From the NCBI GenBank assembly GCA_028023455.1, contig JAQFVV010006840.1, positions 131,716 to 195,715 of the forward strand: 64,000 nt of DNA, read 5' to 3'. A program made the position numbers and the translations under genes. This document shows, piece after piece, positions 61,144 through 64,000 of this stretch. The DNA comes from Epiperipatus broadwayi. Its lineage: Eukaryota > Onychophora > Udeonychophora > Euonychophora > Peripatidae. Positions within the stretch are counted from its first letter, which is position 1; each line of letters opens with the position of its first letter. The notes beneath the pieces were generated by a model. It was not told where the DNA came from. It saw nothing but the letters and a program-made list of their open reading frames with translations, and did no database searches.

Positions 61144-62480
61144 TATTATTTATATAATATTTATTATAAATAATGCTTATAATAAAAAAATCAAATTTGA
61201 AAACATAATTATATTATAAATTAATACTTTTCTTAGGAGCAGTATTATAAAATCACGTGCCCTTTGTGGGTTAATTTATTTTGCAGTACATTAAGTGTAA
61301 TTGTAAGATTAAAATGTTAATTTTAATTTTGTACAGACATAGTCTTCCATTTAAGTTTAATTTTTTTTAAAAATCTGTATTACTTTTTATAATAATTCAT
61401 GTTTAAATGTTTATATATTTATTAAAAGAAATTAAATAATTTTAAAATTTCTTTTGTTTTTAATTTCTAATTAGAAGTAAAATAAAATGTGTTTGAGCAT
61501 TCAATTTCTATTGGTTCTCTGCACGTGGATTGTTGTAATTCAAAACAAAATTTAGTACATGTAAAAATCTAATATATTTGATGTTTATTAATAAACATGA
61601 TTGAAGTAAATGAAAAAGTATTTGCAATACAAAAATTAAGCTTTCAATCCAAATAAACTTGATGTTCTTCTTGACAAACAGAACATGAAAAGATTCATAT
61701 AACAGAAAAAATTATTATTTATATTTTTGTTTATCACTGATTGAACCATGACTTCTATTTGAAAAAATGAAAACTAAAATATATTTTCATAATATTTTAT
61801 AATTAAATTGTGATCCCAATGATATGTGGACTTAATGAATGATAGCCACTAAAGTAATGTTATTCCATACGAGTACTGGTGTGACCAAATTGGGAAAAGT
61901 GGTATTACCTGTGTTGGTGTTGAGAATGAACAATAAAATGTTATGGCTATATTTAATATATTAATGTTTTCTCTGAATATATCATATTATTATTGTCCTA
62001 TTTTATTACATTTTACTGTTGGAATATAAACTCCTTTGAAAAAAATCTCATAGCAGGTTCATGTAATTCATTTTCAGATGAAGAGAATAATGTTGCCATA
62101 AATATAAAAAAAACACTAATTATTTTATTTCATGTAATGATTATAATTTTGATTTATAATTATATCACTTTTATGTTTTGGCTTTGGGTAGTATGTCAAT
62201 ACTTTTTGATATAATTTTATATTTGTTGATAAAACTATATTATTCCTGTCCCCCATGATTTTAAATATTGATGATGTATAATATGATGAACAGTATTACC
62301 ATTTCCATAAAATTATCTTGTTCATATGCACCCCTCATTTTACTTACATCCCTAGTTGAACATCTTTGACTCTCTTAGTTATACCATTGAGTGAAATAAA
62401 TCATAAAAATGTATATCCATTTTCCACACTATTATTATATTTCTATACATGCTTTTCTAGTAAAATATTATCCTTCGTGC
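61144..62480. other. AT-rich spacer, no gene recognised
   Basis: A frame at 61993-62214 has no recognisable motif and is judged a chance opening. Confidence 0.45.
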
Positions 62481-62600
62481 ATTGGTGCGGTAGTAATGTA
62501 TCAATCTATGGAGCATAAGGATCTTAGAAGAATTGCATTTCTGACCAATTTGATTTCAAATTTCTTATGAAATCCTGAACAATGAAGTCATTTGGTTATC
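62481..62600 (+). mobile_element. SINE relic, family B
   Basis: GTGCATTGGTGCGGTAGTAA head, a decayed box B (TTTGATTTCAAATT), and the tail TTCTTATGAAATCCTGAACAA and GAAGTCATTTGG matching 55336-55450. Confidence 0.45.
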
Positions 62601-63604
62601 ATATCCATTTCACATTTTATTTTCTGGTAGAACATTAAGAAATATATATGGAACTTTTTGTTTTCTTTGCAAAAAATTGCATGTCTTTTAATTATAGTGA
62701 ATAGAATGGATGTAAATATTTCTATGATTCCTAATTAGTGATAGATTTAAGATTGGCAAAGTTCTTAGGTAAAAACTTTTTGAGGCCATCTTCCAAAGTA
62801 ATCACTCACATGGGTAATGCAATTGATAAAATAGGTTTTCAAAAATCCACAAAATGACTAACGTTCAATATCCTAACTTTGTTAATCTAACAATGCCATT
62901 ATAGCAAAAACCAATCCTTATTTTAATATTTGAATCAACTAATGTGGTATGATCTTGTGCTTTGAATTGAGAGTATTTCATGTAATTAATAAATCAGTGT
63001 TGAAGTATTAATCTCAAAGCACTAGTGCAAACTTACATATTTTGTAATTTCATTAATTTGTAAAAAAGCCATTGAGTCACTCATGTCCCTAATGTGCATG
63101 GCCCTTATTATAATTATTAACCCTGGGTATTAAATCAAGCTCTGATTCGAATAATAATTTAGAACATAAATCAAAACTTTTCATTACACAAAAATATATT
63201 ATGGTATTAAGTCATCTACATTTTGTATTACTTTCTTTTTATGAATGATATAATAATCTCTAGCCTAGTGGTAATCATATGATTGTATTGCTTGGGAGTA
63301 AGTTTAAACCCCAAATACCATAGATTTCAGAGCCTGATACTTTATCATTAAATTAAAGCATGCTGGACATCTCCAGATTAATAAATGATTACTAATAATC
63401 ATCAATATATTTGTCGGAATAGGATGGTTTCAAAATTATAATTGTAGAAAGTGTAACCTTGTAAATTAAATTATAATAATAAAATTCTATGTGTACTTGT
63501 GAAAATAAATCAAAAAGTAAAGGCAAATTAATTAAGAAAATAAATATTGAACAATAATATTGGATATAACTAAAACTTTTGACGGTTTCCTTTTTATTTA
63601 CTAT
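62601..63604. other. AT-rich spacer
   Basis: No gene. A weak tRNA-like relic may lie at 63255-63345 (AGCCTAGTGGTAATCATATG). Confidence 0.4.
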
Positions 63605-63895
63605 TCATAATATATCAGTAATTGAAAAGCGGAAGTAACCACCTCCCACTGAGTTACGTAATATCAAAAAGTCAGAAAAACGAGAAAAAATCGAACGTTG
63701 TCATTTTATCTTTAGGCTCTTTTTTTTATATAAGTTTAGTTTATCAAGTCAAAAATTAAGCTTCTATAACACCAGGGCCTAAAGATAGAATAGTTTCATT
63801 CTATCTTGTAGTTTTGATGTAGCTTTGTCATCACAAACTAGATGGGAGTTAGTTGCTGTACTTCCGCTTTTTCTTTTCAATCACAGATATTCTAA
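63605..63895. mobile_element. Foldback element F13
   Basis: Arms at about 63612-63720 and 63775-63885 pair through ATTGAAAAGCGGAAGTA against TACTTCCGCTTTTTC, and ATCTTTAGGCTC against GGGCCTAAAGAT. The interior contains diverged sequence. No coding region. Confidence 0.65.
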
Positions 63896-64000
63896 AAAAG
63901 TTATAATTATTTATTATTCAAAATATATACTTTTTTCAAGATGTATTTTTAAACCAAATTAACTATATTCATAATCTGGATTTTGAATCACTGAGATTTT

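Noticed and set aside
61993-62214. 73-codon hydrophobic open frame
   Set aside because: AT-rich code gives Ile/Phe/Leu-rich peptides by chance; no start context, domain or conservation evidence.

Overview
The window is strongly AT-rich nuclear DNA from an animal, almost certainly an invertebrate. Evidence: one intronless bHLH neural transcription factor of the Oli/BHLHE22-23 type, LINEs of the RTE and CR1 clades, several tRNA-derived SINE families with target-site duplications (TSDs), Penelope-like remnants, and very long (TA)n and (ATT)n microsatellites. The element mix would fit a chelicerate arthropod or a mollusc. The sequence does not settle which, and I do not name a species.

Layout. 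1-7.6 kb: LINE debris (CR1-type 3' ends, another LINE C-terminus) and AT-rich spacer. 7.8-10.75 kb: a young RTE LINE, interrupted only by three single-base losses, all in homopolymer runs. 13.2-16.8 kb: an older CR1-type LINE on the minus strand whose ORF1 keeps PHD-finger and SGNH-esterase signatures. 17.5-31.7 kb: a mosaic of SINEs, foldback elements, hammerhead-bearing retroposons and two (ATT)n arrays. 31.8-36.3 kb: one ancient, nearly full-length minus-strand RTE copy cut up by later insertions with readable TSDs. 37-43.4 kb: foldbacks, a CR1 fragment, a Penelope-like fragment and a second kind of hammerhead ribozyme. 43.4-48.5 kb: a stretch with few repeats around the only host gene (CDS 45872-46483). 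49.5-64 kb: SINEs, a second RTE copy inserted inside a foldback, a large (ATT)n/(AAT)n array and at least six more foldbacks.

The most notable system is the set of self-cleaving-ribozyme repeats. One dispersed family (about 385 bp, inverted ends, 13-15 bp TSDs) repeatedly carries a minimal type I hammerhead: CTGATGA, a short stem II, GAAAC-TA-GTC, and a stem I that closes exactly around the core. Copies show compensating base changes in stems I and II. A second, unrelated-looking hammerhead with a stem I internal loop lies at 43019-43074 inside a different foldback. About fifteen foldbacks share a design of one inverted and one or two direct copies of the same arm. Together with TSDs of varying length (11-15 bp) and Penelope-like protein remnants, this points to non-autonomous Penelope-type or retrozyme-like elements rather than DNA-transposon MITEs.

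The window shows no gene cooperation in the operon sense. The bHLH gene stands alone in a repeat-poor pocket, and the retroelements record layered insertions. All frames, motifs and pairings were read by eye; no alignment or folding program was run.
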